This document shows positions 9,287 to 17,786 of a DNA stretch of 64,000 bases, in pieces (position 1 is the stretch's first letter; every line of letters starts with the position of its first letter). Location: positions 3,403,001 through 3,467,000 of the forward strand of contig NZ_JAQNDO010000001.1 of NCBI RefSeq assembly GCF_028369105.1, written 5' to 3'. Under the pieces are notes generated by a model. That model worked only from the letters and a program-made list of their open reading frames with translations, did no database searches and was not told the DNA's origin. This DNA is from Polyangium mundeleinium. Its GTDB lineage: Bacteria > Myxococcota_A > Polyangia > Polyangiales > Polyangiaceae. Both the position numbers and the translations under genes were made by a program.

Positions 9287-9292
9287 TATAGT
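9287..9292 (+). promoter_or_regulatory. Predicted -10 element (TATAGT) of the L,D-transpeptidase gene
   Basis: TATAGT lies 8 nt upstream of the GTG start, so transcription would begin close to the start codon. No clear -35 hexamer is visible 16-18 nt upstream. Inferred from sequence only. Confidence 0.45.
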
Positions 9293-9300
9293 CCCCCGCC

Positions 9301-10905
9301 GTGGACGCGCGCCGAACGCCCCTGAACGAGGTGCCGCGAGCGCGATTCTTCGCGTTCGCCCTGGCACTCGCCGCGTTCGTCGGGTGCGGCGCGCCCGACG
9401 AGCCGCCGGGACGCTCTGTCGAGGGGCCGGATCCGGCCGTGCCCGCGGCGTCGCTCGCTTCGGGCGGCGCGCTTCCGCTCCCGCCCCAGCCCTCGGCCGT
9501 GAGCGAGCCCGAGCCCGAGGGCCCCGCGCCGGCGGACCTCGAGCCGGGCCAGGGCCACGAACTCGCCAGCATCGCGATGCGCAACTTCGTGTACATCGCG
9601 CCCGATTACCAGTCCACGCGCCTCGGATACCTGCGCGCCGGCGCCATCGTCCCGCGCGCCGCCGAGCCCGCCGGCTTTAAGCGATGCAAGGGCGGTTTTT
9701 ATCGGATCCACCCGCGTGGCTACGTCTGCGTGGGCACGGGCGCGACGCTCGACACGAAGCACCCGATCGCCCTCGCCGCCGTCCGCGGCCCGCGCCGGGG
9801 CGAACCTTTCCCGTACCATTACGTCGTCTCGCGCAGCCCCCCGCCGCATCTCTACGTCCACCTCCCCACGCCCGAGGAGCAACACACCGTCGAGGGCCGT
9901 CCGCTCGGCGCCCGGGGCATGAATGACTGGATCATGCAGGAGATTGGCAGGACGATCGGCGACGCCGATCCGATCTCCGCGTTCCTCGAATCCGGCCGTG
10001 ATTTGCCGAAGCCCGCGGGCGCCGAGGAGAAGGTCCGGTTCCACGCGCACCGCGGTCGCGCGAAGGCGCGATCGGCCTTCGGGCTGATGGCCTCCTTCGA
10101 TTGGACGGGCCGCCGCTTCGGCCTCACGACCGAGCTCGACCTCGTGCCGATCGATCGTACGCGGCCCGCGCACGTCTCCGAGCTGCGCGGCGTCGTCTTC
10201 AAGGCCCCGGGCGTGCCGGCGTTCGTCATGCACCAGGGCCTCCGCGCGCTCCGGCCCGACGAAGAGGGCAAGCTCCGGCCCGCGGAGTACGTCCCTTTCC
10301 GGAGCGGATGGGTGCTCACGGGGCGCGCGTCGAGCGGCGGCACGCACCGCGCCGAGGGCAAACCGGGCGAGGCGCTCGCGGCCTACCTGGAGACCACCGA
10401 GGGAGTGTGGCTCGCGGCGAGCAGCCTGCGGATCGGCCGGCTCGGGCAGGATCTATGGGGCCACGCGAAGCGGGGCAAGCGCTGGATCGACATCTCGATC
10501 GAGTTGCAGATGCTCGTCGCGTACGAAGGAAATACGCCGGTGTTCGCCACGCTCGTCTCCACCGGCAAGGGCGGGCTCTCGGACCCGGAGATCACGGGCG
10601 CCACGGTCCAGGGCACGTTTTTCGTGCAATCGAAGCACGTCACGGCGACGATGGACGGCGATCCGGCGAGCGAGGCCGCCTTCGAGCTCCACGACGTGCC
10701 TTACGTCCAGTACTTCCACCAGAATTACGCCATTCACGGCTCTTACTGGCACGACGAATTTGGCAAGGCGCGCAGCAATGGTTGCGTGAACGTTTCGCCC
10801 GCGGATGCGGCCTGGCTCTTCGAGTTTACCGATCCCCCCGTCCCGGCCGCGTGGCACGGCGCGATGACCCCCGCCGGCGGCACGCTCGTGTACGTCCACC
10901 CCTGA
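9301..10905 (+). CDS. L,D-transpeptidase (YkuD domain), predicted lipoprotein
   Basis: 534 residues from GTG 9301. The N-terminus is a lipoprotein signal (FALALAAFVGC) followed by a Pro/Glu-rich linker. A middle region of ~250 residues without a clear motif precedes a YkuD domain: 'LMVAYEGNTPVFATLVSTGKGG', then 'IHGSYWHDEFG' and 'SNGCVNVSPADA' with the nucleophile C495. The canonical motif is HGT...SHGCVN; here Asn replaces the His before GC. Such enzymes form 3-3 peptidoglycan cross-links or attach proteins to peptidoglycan in the periplasm. A TATAGT hexamer ends 8 nt before the GTG and there is no Shine-Dalgarno, so a leaderless transcript is likely. A GCTCTCC/GGAGAGC hairpin follows the stop. 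Confidence 0.87.
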   Translation: MDARRTPLNEVPRARFFAFALALAAFVGCGAPDEPPGRSVEGPDPAVPAASLASGGALPLPPQPSAVSEPEPEGPAPADLEPGQGHELASIAMRNFVYIAPDYQSTRLGYLRAGAIVPRAAEPAGFKRCKGGFYRIHPRGYVCVGTGATLDTKHPIALAAVRGPRRGEPFPYHYVVSRSPPPHLYVHLPTPEEQHTVEGRPLGARGMNDWIMQEIGRTIGDADPISAFLESGRDLPKPAGAEEKVRFHAHRGRAKARSAFGLMASFDWTGRRFGLTTELDLVPIDRTRPAHVSELRGVVFKAPGVPAFVMHQGLRALRPDEEGKLRPAEYVPFRSGWVLTGRASSGGTHRAEGKPGEALAAYLETTEGVWLAASSLRIGRLGQDLWGHAKRGKRWIDISIELQMLVAYEGNTPVFATLVSTGKGGLSDPEITGATVQGTFFVQSKHVTATMDGDPASEAAFELHDVPYVQYFHQNYAIHGSYWHDEFGKARSNGCVNVSPADAAWLFEFTDPPVPAAWHGAMTPAGGTLVYVHP

Positions 10906-10915
10906 ACAGGCGCGC

Positions 10916-10939
10916 GCTCTCCGGCGCTCCCTGGAGAGC
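10916..10939 (+). terminator. Hairpin after the L,D-transpeptidase gene
   Basis: A perfect 7-bp inverted repeat GCTCTCC...GGAGAGC with a 10-nt loop starts 11 bp after the stop codon. There is no clean U-tract, so its efficiency as an intrinsic terminator is uncertain. Confidence 0.4.
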
Positions 10940-11040
10940 ACGATTGGTACCCGCGCTTCCCACTTGATTCTTCTTCCCGGCATGCGTTAGATCTTCGAGA
11001 TTTCGTGTCTCGTTTTTCGATGACGGAAAGGACGAAGGTC

Positions 11041-14000
11041 ATGCGGGCTCTCCGGGCCGGATTCTCCCTGTCGCGTGCTGGGCTTTGCGGCTCCCTCCTC
11101 GTGTTGTTGTGCGCCGGTTGCGGGGCCGAGCCGACGGGCGGGCCGCTCGGCGGAGGCAGCGGGGTCGACCTCGACCCGGTGCCCCCGAAGGTCGACGATC
11201 CGCCGAATGTCCGTCCGCTCCCGCCCCTCCCGACGGGCCCCGAGGCGCGCCCTGACCCGCCGTCGATGCCGCTGCAAGGCGCCACGTCGTTCCTCTCCGC
11301 CGACGAACCTTGGCTCCAATGGGGCGAAGAAGAGGAGGAAGAAGAGGAGGAGGAAGAGGAGGAAGAGGAAGAACGCGAGCTCGAGGAGGGCGATATTTAT
11401 CGTGTCCTCAGCGACGGCATGCTCCTCAACCTGAACCTCTATCGGGGACTTCAGGTCATCGACATCGGCGACCTTTCGAACACCGAGATTGTCGGCCGTT
11501 TGCCCATTCAGGGCACGCCCGTCGAGATGTACGTCGACGGCGATCGCGCTGTCATCCTGCTGAACGAGTGGTCCGGCTACGAAGGGCACCCCGAGAAGCT
11601 CGTCGTGGAGAACCGAACGGGCGGGACGATCTTGCTTGTCGACGTCGCCGATCGGCAGCACCCGAAGCTCCTCTCGCAGCGGTATATCCCGGGCTACATC
11701 CAGACGAGCCGTTATGCGAACGGCCAGGCCAAGGACTCGCTCTACGTCGCTGCCAGCGAATGGGAGTACAAGAAGGTCGACGGCAACTGGGAGTACGTGC
11801 TCACGAGCACCGTGAAGAGCTTCGACGTGGCCCCCACGAAGCTCATCTCGAAATCGGAGATCACGCTCGGCGGAGACGTGACGGACGTGCACGCCGAGGG
11901 CGACGTCCTGCTCGTGGCCCGCGGCAACTCCGCGTGGTCGGACCAGAGCAGCAACGTCGCGGTCGTGGACATCTCGAACATCGACGGCTCGATGACCCTG
12001 CGCGACGAGATCACCGTCCCGGGCTTCGTACGCTCGCAGTTTCACATGGATATGCGCGGCGACGTCCTGCGCGTCTTCTCCGGCCCGCGGTGGGGCGTCG
12101 GCAAGCAGAGCCACCTCACGACGTACGACGCGTCGAACCTCGACACGCTCGTCCCCATCGATCACGTCGCCTTCGGGACGGATCAGGCGATGTTCGGCGC
12201 GATTTTCCTTGATGATCGGGCGTTTGCCGTGACGTACATGCAGACGGATCCGTTCCACGCCTTCTCGGTCGGCGCGGATGGCAGCGTCGAGGAGAAGAGC
12301 GAGTTCATCGTCTCCGGGTGGAACGATTTCTTCCGGCCGGCGTTCTCCGCGTCGCGCCTCATCGGCATCGGGGTGAACGACGAGAATGGCTCGCGCAAGC
12401 TCGCGGTGAGCCTCTACGACATCACGAACCTCGAGAACCCGCAGCCGCTCGTGACGCGGTCGGAGGTCGGCGGGCAAGGCGGCGGATGGAACTGGTCCGA
12501 GGCGAGCTGGGATCACCGCGCCTTCACCGTGTCGGACAATGCGGTGAACGTGCTCTCTCCGAGCGGCGAGACGGAGACGGGCCTCGTCCTCCTCCCGTTT
12601 TATGGGTATCAATATGGGGCGGACGGGACATGGGAGACGAAATCGGCGGTCCAGATCTTCACGTTCTCGGACCACACGGTGACGCGGCGCGGGGTCATGT
12701 TGCACTCGGATCCCGTGCGCCGCGCCTTCCGCCTGCCGAACCAGAATGGCGCGAACCTGTCGGAGCGGGAGCTCCGCGTCTACGACCAGACGAACCCGGA
12801 CAACCCCGTCCTGCGTGATCAGCTCGATCTCGCGCCGGAGTTCAGCCAGGTGTTCCCGGTCGGCAATTCCCACATCGCGAGGGTGAAGGAGCCGAACTGG
12901 TATTACTGGTGGTGGGATCCGAACGGCCCCAAGGTCGTGGAGATCGTCCCCAAGGGCCAAGACGTCGAGCTCGCCACGCCCGTCGCGAGCTTCGAGGTGC
13001 CCGCGAATTCGTCGCTCTTCCCGGTGGGCGACAAACTCGTCGCGGTGACATCGGTCCCGAACAACTGGCCGAACTACCAGACCACGGCGCAGGTCTTCGA
13101 CCTCGCCGACCCCACGAATCCCACGGAGGCCGGCTCGCTCGTCACGAACGATTTGCCCGGGGTGGGGACCGTGTACGAGGGCAACCAATACGCCTCGTCC
13201 GTCCGCGTGATCGGCGATTCGCTCGTCTTCACGAACGCCGAAGCCGTGTGGCAAGAGCCGATCCACGCGACCCAGTGCTGGGAGTACATCTACACGAATG
13301 CCGATTGCTTCGGCGAAGAGGGCTGCACGTACCTCGCGGGCCAGCGTGATTGTTATGAGATCAATGGCAACCCCGAGGTTTGCGTCGGCGGTTTTGCCAC
13401 CTGCACCGACCACGCGGATGCCGAGCCGTCGTGCGTGCCGCTCCCGGAGGGCGCGACGCCGGAGCCGCTCTCCGGCTATTGCTACAGCGCCGACCAATAC
13501 CCCGTCACCTCGCGATACTCGTTCAAGGTGCTCGATCTCTCGGATCCCACGGATCCGAAGGTCGGCGGCGTCGTTCAGACGCACGTCGAGGAGGACGGGG
13601 TTCGTTTGCTCGACGACGGCGATTCGCTCTACGTCACGGTCAAGAAATCCGTGGAGGTGCCGCTCGATGCTCGGCCCTACGCGCAATACTTCGTTCGTCG
13701 CCTCGACGTCACGAACCCCGCGTCTCCCGTTCTCGGCCCGGCGATCAACGTCCCGGGCGAGCTCGTCGCCAAGAAGGGCTCGGTCCTCTTCACGCAGGAC
13801 AAACTGTGGGGGCAGCGGTTCGTGGATTCGGGGATCGCCAAGCTCGAGCTCTCGGGCGACCTTGCGCACCTGCAGAACTACGAGCACCTGCCGTTCCGCC
13901 GGGTGAACTCCTTCGGCGTGGACGAAGGCGGCCTGCCCGTCGTCGTGCACGGGCTGCAATGGCAGTCGCACGGGGCCTATTACGCGAGCGTCTCCCCCGC

Positions 14001-14307
14001 GTTCTCCGTCTTCGCGCCGCGCCCGGACGGCGACGATTTCGTCGCGCTCTCGACCACGCGCCTACCGACCTACCTCTGGCTGCAGCACGTCGATCGCAAG
14101 CGCGCGTTCCTCTCGACGTACAACGGGGTCCTGATGGTGAACCTCGACGCGCCGGAGACGCCGTTCGCCCAGGCCTTCTTCAAGACCTGGTATTATGGCG
14201 GCTCGAACGCCCCGCGGATCATCGACGACGAGGTCTACCTCCCCGCGGGACCGACCGGCATTCAGCAGCTCGGGATCGACGCGTCGAACCTGCTGCAAAC
14301 CCCCTGA
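11041..14307 (+). CDS. Large secreted lipoprotein, beta-propeller (COG4880-like) with poly-glutamate tract
   Basis: About 1,088 residues from ATG 11041, chosen for the purine-rich aaggacgaagg just upstream; GTG 11005 and ATG 11020 are in frame. Lipoprotein signal with lipobox LCAGC, then a Pro-rich linker, then 16 consecutive Glu codons (11326-11373; mixed GAA/GAG). After it, 'GDIYRVLSDGMLLNLNLYRGLQVIDIGDLSN' resembles the Beta_propel family, secreted proteins distantly related to WD40. Repeats of the type 'V(F/L)D(L/I)(S/T)(D/N)P..P' (DLADPTNPTE, DLSDPTDPKV, DVTNPASPVL) mark the blades. A Cys-rich insertion (CWEYIYTNADC...CYSADQYP, ~11 Cys) lies around residue 750-820. Probably a surface-exposed binding or scaffold protein. 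Convergent with the VIT/VWA gene across a strong hairpin. Confidence 0.8.
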   Translation: MRALRAGFSLSRAGLCGSLLVLLCAGCGAEPTGGPLGGGSGVDLDPVPPKVDDPPNVRPLPPLPTGPEARPDPPSMPLQGATSFLSADEPWLQWGEEEEEEEEEEEEEEEERELEEGDIYRVLSDGMLLNLNLYRGLQVIDIGDLSNTEIVGRLPIQGTPVEMYVDGDRAVILLNEWSGYEGHPEKLVVENRTGGTILLVDVADRQHPKLLSQRYIPGYIQTSRYANGQAKDSLYVAASEWEYKKVDGNWEYVLTSTVKSFDVAPTKLISKSEITLGGDVTDVHAEGDVLLVARGNSAWSDQSSNVAVVDISNIDGSMTLRDEITVPGFVRSQFHMDMRGDVLRVFSGPRWGVGKQSHLTTYDASNLDTLVPIDHVAFGTDQAMFGAIFLDDRAFAVTYMQTDPFHAFSVGADGSVEEKSEFIVSGWNDFFRPAFSASRLIGIGVNDENGSRKLAVSLYDITNLENPQPLVTRSEVGGQGGGWNWSEASWDHRAFTVSDNAVNVLSPSGETETGLVLLPFYGYQYGADGTWETKSAVQIFTFSDHTVTRRGVMLHSDPVRRAFRLPNQNGANLSERELRVYDQTNPDNPVLRDQLDLAPEFSQVFPVGNSHIARVKEPNWYYWWWDPNGPKVVEIVPKGQDVELATPVASFEVPANSSLFPVGDKLVAVTSVPNNWPNYQTTAQVFDLADPTNPTEAGSLVTNDLPGVGTVYEGNQYASSVRVIGDSLVFTNAEAVWQEPIHATQCWEYIYTNADCFGEEGCTYLAGQRDCYEINGNPEVCVGGFATCTDHADAEPSCVPLPEGATPEPLSGYCYSADQYPVTSRYSFKVLDLSDPTDPKVGGVVQTHVEEDGVRLLDDGDSLYVTVKKSVEVPLDARPYAQYFVRRLDVTNPASPVLGPAINVPGELVAKKGSVLFTQDKLWGQRFVDSGIAKLELSGDLAHLQNYEHLPFRRVNSFGVDEGGLPVVVHGLQWQSHGAYYASVSPAFSVFAPRPDGDDFVALSTTRLPTYLWLQHVDRKRAFLSTYNGVLMVNLDAPETPFAQAFFKTWYYGGSNAPRIIDDEVYLPAGPTGIQQLGIDASNLLQTP

Positions 14308-14320
14308 TTCAGGGCACCTC

Positions 14321-14348
14321 GAAGGCGCCGATGCCCATCGGCGCCTTC
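14321..14348. terminator. Bidirectional hairpin between convergent genes
   Basis: A perfect 12-bp inverted repeat GAAGGCGCCGAT / ATCGGCGCCTTC with a 4-nt loop lies between the stops of the beta-propeller gene (+) and the VIT-VWA gene (-). The position and symmetry fit a shared terminator, although no U-tract is present on either side. Confidence 0.55.
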
Positions 14349-14388
14349 ATACCCATCCCCCCGAAATCACGCACGAACACCGCAAGGC

Positions 14389-17300
14389 TCAGGGCCCCGC
14401 CATCTCCAACGTGGACTTGGGCTTCTGGCCCGGCTTCGCCTTGCGCACGATCTCGAGGAGGTCGTGCTTCTGCTTGCCGTATTCGAGCATGATGACCTTC
14501 TCGGTCGCCTTCTGCGCGCTCGTGCCGAAGTCCTCGAACACGATCACTTGCACCTTCGTCCGCGTCGAGGCGCGGTTTCGGTCCGACGCGAAGTAATGGG
14601 CCTGAATCTTGTACCTGCCATCCGTCGCGTTTTTCAGGACGTACATCTCCGGGCCATAGCCCTGCGTGACGTCGAGGGTGAGCATTCCGCCGATCTGCGT
14701 CTGGCGATTGCCGAAGTAGCAGACGTCGCCGTTTGGCTCGGTTACATGCAGGTCGATGTCGGTCGCGTCCGTGTTCCAGGTGATCATCACGACGAGATCG
14801 GCGCTCTGGAGTTGGGTCTCGCGGGCCACCTGCGGCAGGCGGCCTTTGACGTACTCGGGGACGCTCGTCTTGAGGTCGCCGCGGGCCGCGCGCTGGAGCA
14901 GGTCGAAGTATTCGAGCGCGAGGATCTTGCGGAACTCGCCGAACCGCGCTTCCCATTGCCCTGCGAGGCCGACCTCGAAATACGCCATCGCGAGGTCCGT
15001 GCGGCCAAGACGCGTGAGGGTCTGCGCCATCGCGCGGTAGGTCTGCGGCTCGTAGGGGCGCGCCACGGCGACGCGGCGGAAGAGGTGGAAGGCGTCCGCG
15101 GGCAGGCCGAAGCTCATCGCCGTGACGCCGATGTCGCGCGCGAGCACGGCGTCGCCGGGGTTTTCCTCGACGAGCGAGCTCAGCGCTTTGAGGGCGTCCG
15201 CGGGCCCGAGCGAGGCACGCCGGCGCTCCGCCTCGTTCGTCATGCGATCGTAATCGAGCTTGTGCGCGGCGAGGTCGGCGAGCACGGGGGCCGGGATCGA
15301 TTTCTTGTCGCGTGATTTCACGGCGAGCGGAGCTGCGTCGACCCGGAAGCTCTCCTCGGGCATCTGGTTCAGCGCCTGGCGGAACGAGGGCGGCACGGTG
15401 AGGCTCACGCCGGGTGTCGTGGGCAAACCGTCGATCCAGCGCAGGAACGTGGCCTTGGGGTTGCCGAGCGCGGAGGCCGAGAGGGCCAGCGTGTCTTCCA
15501 CGATCCGCGACGCCGCCGCTGATTTGATGGACCGCGCAAAGTCCTCGGGCACGATGCCGAAGCGCTGGTAATCGGCCTCGGACTCCAGCATGAGCAGCGA
15601 CGAGGTTTTGCCGGGGACGCGGAAGTGGATCGAATATGCTTTCGCCATGGTCTCGGTGGCGGGGGCGAGCTCTTCGATCTGCGCGACCGCGATCTGGCCA
15701 TACCCACGAATGGCGAGCGGCGAGGGGATCGCCTGGCCGAGGGGCGCCTTGACGACCTGCGTGCCGCTGCCGGATTCGAGCGTGAGCTCGACGGTCGCGT
15801 CCTTCTCGGGCGCGCCGCGGCCGGCGACACGCAGGGTTTGGCCGGGAAAGACGAAGCGGGGACGGCCGGCGAAGAGGACGTCGCTGCCGCCGGCGACGCG
15901 CGCCGAGACCAGGCGGAAGGGGCGGCTCTTGTGCGCGGTCGAGGCCTTGGCGACCTCGGCGTCGCCGGTGACGGAGAAGAGCGCGCCGCCGGTCTCGCGC
16001 GTCAGCAGCGTGAGCGCGTCGACGTCCGTGCCCGCGAGGCCCGTTTGATAGGCGTAAATCGAGCGGACCGGGGTCTTCTGCAGGCGGCGCGTGATCATCT
16101 GCGCGTCGGGCTCGCCCCAGGTCGCGGCGCCGTCGCTGAGAAGGAAGACGTCGAATTGCGGGGCGCCGGGCGCCGTCGCGGCCCGGCCGAGCGCGGCGCC
16201 GAGGTCGGTCGCGCCTTCGAGCGCGAGGCCTTGCGCGAACGTCTGGAGCTCGCGGCGCGAGGCGGCGTCGTTCGTGACGAAGCGCGGCTTCCAGAGGGTC
16301 TGCTCGATGTTGAAGAAGAGGACGTTGTAGTGCTTGATCGTGTCCTCGTTGTTCGCGAGGAGCGCGTCGAGCAGCTTCAGCCAGACGTTGAAGCGGTCCG
16401 GGTTCGACGAGAGCGAGGTGTCGACGAGGAAGAGCGCGTTCTCCTCGCCCTTCGCCGCCGCTGACGCGGGGAACTGCGGCGCGATGTCGGCCGCGAAATA
16501 CGGCCCCGTCGCGGCGTCCGTGGCGACGACGTGCGCGGCCCCCGGCTTCTTGATGCGGACCGTGACCGTTTTTCCGGACGGATCGTCGAAGCGATAGAAA
16601 CGTTTGTCCGGGCCCGAGAAGGCAGGCGCGACCGGCGTGACATCGACGGACGCGCCCTGCGGGGCCACGACGGCGAAATCGATCGCCTTGCTGCCGACGT
16701 TCTCCGGCAGATCGAAGCTGTATTCGAGATCCTCGCCGATCCGCGTGAGCGGCACGTCGTAGCCGAGGACGATGCGGTGGGATTTGCCCCCGACGAGCGG
16801 GAAGACGCGCGTGTTGAAGACGTTCGGGCCGGCCCATTCGAGCAGCGCCGGATCCACGTTGCGGCGCACGGTCTGCGTGTAGGCGAGCGCGGCCTTCTCC
16901 TTCGGCACCATGCGCGCCTCTTTCACGCCTTGCCAGGCGGACTCGCGCGCGCGGCGGATCTCGGCCGGCTCGCCGCCCATGCCGCGGGCTCGGTCCGCCG
17001 GGAAAAATGCCGGGACGGCGTCGCCCGCGATGGCCATCGCGTCCTGCCCGAATGCAAAGTAATACGGCGACGCGCCCACGGGCAGGCGGAGCTTGAGCGT
17101 GCCTTCGTATGTCTCCGGGCGGTTGTTCTTGACCACGATGTCGAGCACGACGCGGGCCATGAACCCGTCGATCGCGACTTTGGCCTGCACGCTGCGCACC
17201 GGCAGCGCCTCGCGATCGCCGATCTCGACGCGCACCGCGTGCGCCCCGCTCTGCGCGCGCTTCCACGTCGTCGCCTCGTCCGAGCCCGCGACGGCCTTGG

Positions 17301-17673
17301 GCTTCGCCGCGGTTGCGCCTTTTTCGGCCGACTTCTGCTCGACCGCGAGGCGTGGCGCCCCGCCGCCGCCCGGCGCTTGCACCGGCGCTGAGGTGGGCAT
17401 GGGCGCCGCGGCGCTGGGCTCCATCGGGGCTGCCGGGGCCATCGGCGGAGGCGGAGGCGGAGCTTCGGCTTTTGCGTCGTCGGCGTCGTAGGGAGCCTCC
17501 GGCGCCGCCGCCGTATCCATGGATTCGACGGACGAGGGAGCGGCCTCCCCAGCGTTCGCGGGGGCTCCTGCCATCGAGGCCGGGGGCGAGCCGCCGCCGC
17601 AGCCGCCCGCGCTCGAAGCGAGGGTGGCGAACAGCGCGAGGAGGACGAGGAATGCACGCGCGCGCGAGGTCAT
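14389..17673 (-). CDS. VIT + VWA + DUF2135 domain lipoprotein
   Basis: 1,094 residues from the ATG at 17673, with a lipoprotein-type signal (MTSRARAFLVLLALFATLAS..GC) and a long Ala/Pro-rich linker. A VIT domain follows ('VQAKVAIDGFMARVVLDIVVKNN', 'YEGTLKLRLPVGASPYYFAFG'), then a von Willebrand A domain with the MIDAS motif D-T-S-L-S ('LFLVDTSLSSNPD') and 'VFLLSDGAATWG'. After beta-rich and TPR-like helical regions comes a C-terminal DUF2135-type domain ('VMITWNTDATDIDLHVTEPNGDV' and 'GPEMYVLKNATDGRYKI'). VIT/VWA proteins mediate metal-dependent adhesion or assembly; bacterial examples are mostly uncharacterised. Predicted location is the outer envelope. It is divergent from the PARG gene, 80 bp from that gene's leader ORF. 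Confidence 0.85.
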   Translation of the reverse strand: MTSRARAFLVLLALFATLASSAGGCGGGSPPASMAGAPANAGEAAPSSVESMDTAAAPEAPYDADDAKAEAPPPPPPMAPAAPMEPSAAAPMPTSAPVQAPGGGGAPRLAVEQKSAEKGATAAKPKAVAGSDEATTWKRAQSGAHAVRVEIGDREALPVRSVQAKVAIDGFMARVVLDIVVKNNRPETYEGTLKLRLPVGASPYYFAFGQDAMAIAGDAVPAFFPADRARGMGGEPAEIRRARESAWQGVKEARMVPKEKAALAYTQTVRRNVDPALLEWAGPNVFNTRVFPLVGGKSHRIVLGYDVPLTRIGEDLEYSFDLPENVGSKAIDFAVVAPQGASVDVTPVAPAFSGPDKRFYRFDDPSGKTVTVRIKKPGAAHVVATDAATGPYFAADIAPQFPASAAAKGEENALFLVDTSLSSNPDRFNVWLKLLDALLANNEDTIKHYNVLFFNIEQTLWKPRFVTNDAASRRELQTFAQGLALEGATDLGAALGRAATAPGAPQFDVFLLSDGAATWGEPDAQMITRRLQKTPVRSIYAYQTGLAGTDVDALTLLTRETGGALFSVTGDAEVAKASTAHKSRPFRLVSARVAGGSDVLFAGRPRFVFPGQTLRVAGRGAPEKDATVELTLESGSGTQVVKAPLGQAIPSPLAIRGYGQIAVAQIEELAPATETMAKAYSIHFRVPGKTSSLLMLESEADYQRFGIVPEDFARSIKSAAASRIVEDTLALSASALGNPKATFLRWIDGLPTTPGVSLTVPPSFRQALNQMPEESFRVDAAPLAVKSRDKKSIPAPVLADLAAHKLDYDRMTNEAERRRASLGPADALKALSSLVEENPGDAVLARDIGVTAMSFGLPADAFHLFRRVAVARPYEPQTYRAMAQTLTRLGRTDLAMAYFEVGLAGQWEARFGEFRKILALEYFDLLQRAARGDLKTSVPEYVKGRLPQVARETQLQSADLVVMITWNTDATDIDLHVTEPNGDVCYFGNRQTQIGGMLTLDVTQGYGPEMYVLKNATDGRYKIQAHYFASDRNRASTRTKVQVIVFEDFGTSAQKATEKVIMLEYGKQKHDLLEIVRKAKPGQKPKSTLEMAGP

Positions 17674-17741
17674 GGCCCGAGCATAACGGAGGTCGACGTC
17701 GGGACTTACAGGAAGATCGACCGATCGCGCGGCGCGTGACG

Positions 17742-17747
17742 TATCCT
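17742..17747 (+). promoter_or_regulatory. Possible -10 element (TATCCT) upstream of the PARG leader ORF
   Basis: TATCCT lies 6 nt before the ATG of the 10-codon ORF at 17754. The same hexamer is used in the rpsL promoter and before the metallohydrolase gene at 2213. No convincing -35 is seen. Confidence 0.4.
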
Positions 17748-17753
17748 CGCGGT

Positions 17754-17786
17754 ATGACTTGGTTTGCCGTTTCGGAGGAGACATGA
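17754..17786 (+). CDS. Possible 10-codon leader peptide overlapping the PARG start
   Basis: The reading frame encodes MTWFAVSEET and ends in a TGA that overlaps the ATG of the next gene (ATGA at 17783-17786). The Shine-Dalgarno of the downstream gene (GGAGGAG, 17774-17780) lies inside this small ORF. A TATCCT hexamer sits 6 nt upstream of its ATG, so it would be translated from a leaderless mRNA and would couple translation to the PARG gene. The peptide has no run of a single amino acid that would suggest classical attenuation. This is inference from spacing; the ORF could be fortuitous. Confidence 0.35.
   Translation: MTWFAVSEET

Noticed and set aside
10987-13971. 994-codon open frame antisense to the beta-propeller gene
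   Set aside because: His/Arg/Leu-rich composition without domain features; the opposite strand has a signal peptide and propeller repeats.
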